Below are positions 63,084 to 64,000 of a stretch of 64,000 bases of DNA, in pieces. Within the stretch, counting starts at the first letter, position 1, and each line of letters starts with the position of its first letter. Below the pieces are notes generated by a model that saw only the letters and a program-made list of their open reading frames with translations, did no database searches and was not told the origin of the DNA. Origin of the DNA: Rhizoctonia solani (Eukaryota; Basidiomycota; Agaricomycetes; Cantharellales; Ceratobasidiaceae); the NCBI RefSeq assembly GCF_016906535.1, contig NC_057372.1, positions 1,841,501 through 1,905,500 of the forward strand, read 5' to 3'. Made by a program: the position numbers and the translations under genes.

Positions 63084-64000
63084 CTACTTCAACTTTGCAA
63101 GCGTGATCGCGTTCTTGGAGACATCATGCGAGAAATAGACGTTCTTCAAAAACACATCTCCGACCAACCACTCCTGAGGTCCGCCAATCTGCCCAGACAT
63201 GATGCCGGATACGCAGTCGCCCTGAGGTTGTTCTGGTTGACGGGGACAAACAGCAAATCACGAGGTCGATGGCGAACGACTGACCACCCATGGTAAACGC
63301 GACTTGAGCTCGGTTGTGCACGGGATTGTGAATCCACCCTGGCCATCTGACTTGGAGCCGGGAATCTGGGCGTGAAGGGCCTGGGCATCGGCAGGAGGGG
63401 CAATGATGAGGGAAGTTCCGGTGTCGAGGATAGCAGTGCGGCCAGTCAAGCCAATGTCCTTTCCACCAACTGCGGCTGTGAATGGTACCTCCCAGAATCC
63501 ATTGGGATTAACGTTTGGCATAGTCGTAGTAGTTGCGGCATCGATCTTGGTCTCGTCGATTCCACCAAACGTGATCTCGCCGTCGTTCTTGCCATCTGCC
63601 AGACGAGGGATCTTATAGCTCGTGATCGCGGATTGGATCAATCCAGCCTTGGCGAGGGACTCTGGGGGAGTATCGACCTTTTGGTTCGAAAGGGAACTCT
63701 TGGCAAGACCGACCAAACCATCAAACGGAGTATCGTTGGAAGAGAACTCGACCGACTCGACGGTTGCAGCTCCAAAAGTGTGAGCAGGAAGCTTGAGACC
63801 AGCAATAACAACGTCGTCGGTAATGACGTCTCCCGCAACCTGACCAGTTCCGTATGTAACTTGGAATGTACGTCCGGCGGACTTGAACGAAGTAGACGAT
63901 TTGGTACCAAGGAAAGTATGGTTTCCGCATCCGCCACCTGCCTGGGACTGGCAAGCTTCACCTCCAACCCACATGTCGGCGGAACCAGAGTCCATGAGAA
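63084..64000 (-). CDS. Pepsin-like aspartic protease (A1), 5' end outside window
   Basis: The first active site is MDSGSADMWVG (DSGS) at the very edge, with a G-rich Cys loop (CQSQAGGGCGNHTF). The flap-side region has RTFQVTYGTGQVAGDVITDD, then FDGLVGLAKSSLSNQ and GEITFGGIDETKID. The second active site is RTAILDTGTSLIIAPP (DTGT). The C-terminal lobe reads AQVAFTMGGQSFAID, DLLFVPVNQNNLR, SGQIGGPQEWLVGDVFLKNVYFS cut short (EWLVGDVFLKNVYF) and AITLAKLK with TAG at 63084-63086. Secreted fungal endopeptidase family. In the last 250 nt three single-base losses (near 63316, 63265 and 63220, each C or G) are needed to keep these blocks in one frame. The signal peptide and propeptide lie beyond 64000. 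Confidence 0.9.

Overview
The window is nuclear DNA of a filamentous fungus, most likely an agaricomycete. It has dense multi-exon genes on both strands, introns of about 45-80 nt, moderate GC content, NACHT-WD40 and GPI-protein families, and plant-cell-wall/secretome genes. The gene set resembles Rhizoctonia/Ceratobasidium, but that is inference from family content, not a measured match. I found no tRNA, rRNA, CRISPR or prokaryotic feature.

Layout. 0-16 kb: an orphan small gene; a PEX30-like peroxisomal membrane peroxin; a Thr-type asparaginase divergent from CBF5 (H/ACA pseudouridine synthase); a uridine kinase-uracil phosphoribosyltransferase convergent with CBF5; a gene-poor 2 kb; an F-box/LRR protein. 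16-24 kb: a large NACHT-WD40 (NLR-like) gene with a broken frame and the 3' end of a LINE. 24-29 kb: MOZART1 (hidden by two frame breaks), OLA1, and two Ser/Thr-rich GPI-anchored secreted proteins. 31-41 kb: an M28 aminopeptidase and a Nup159/Nup214-type FG nucleoporin, convergent with a Nudix CoA diphosphatase. 42-50 kb: a membrane-anchored TAP-like alpha/beta hydrolase, a DUS4-type tRNA dihydrouridine synthase, and a second M28 copy lacking its PA domain. 51-56 kb: a large disordered proline-rich protein of unknown function. 56-64 kb: an aldo/keto reductase relic and a secreted-protein island (GH128-like glycosidase, two RlpA-like double-psi beta-barrel genes as a head-to-head inverted duplication, and a truncated pepsin-like protease).

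The most striking signal is not a gene. About 40 places show a reading frame that breaks and is restored by adding back one base, nearly always a G or C next to another G or C. The sites cluster in some genes (nucleoporin, the 51.8-55.9 kb gene, NACHT gene, MOZART1, aspartic protease), while CBF5, the asparaginase, PEX30, F-box, DUS4 and the GPI genes are clean. Two duplicated pairs inside the window show the missing base directly, once in an intron. The simplest reading is consensus indel error in a long-read assembly, so most apparent pseudogenes here should not be believed until resequenced. Exon coordinates are given where I could follow codon phase across the junction.
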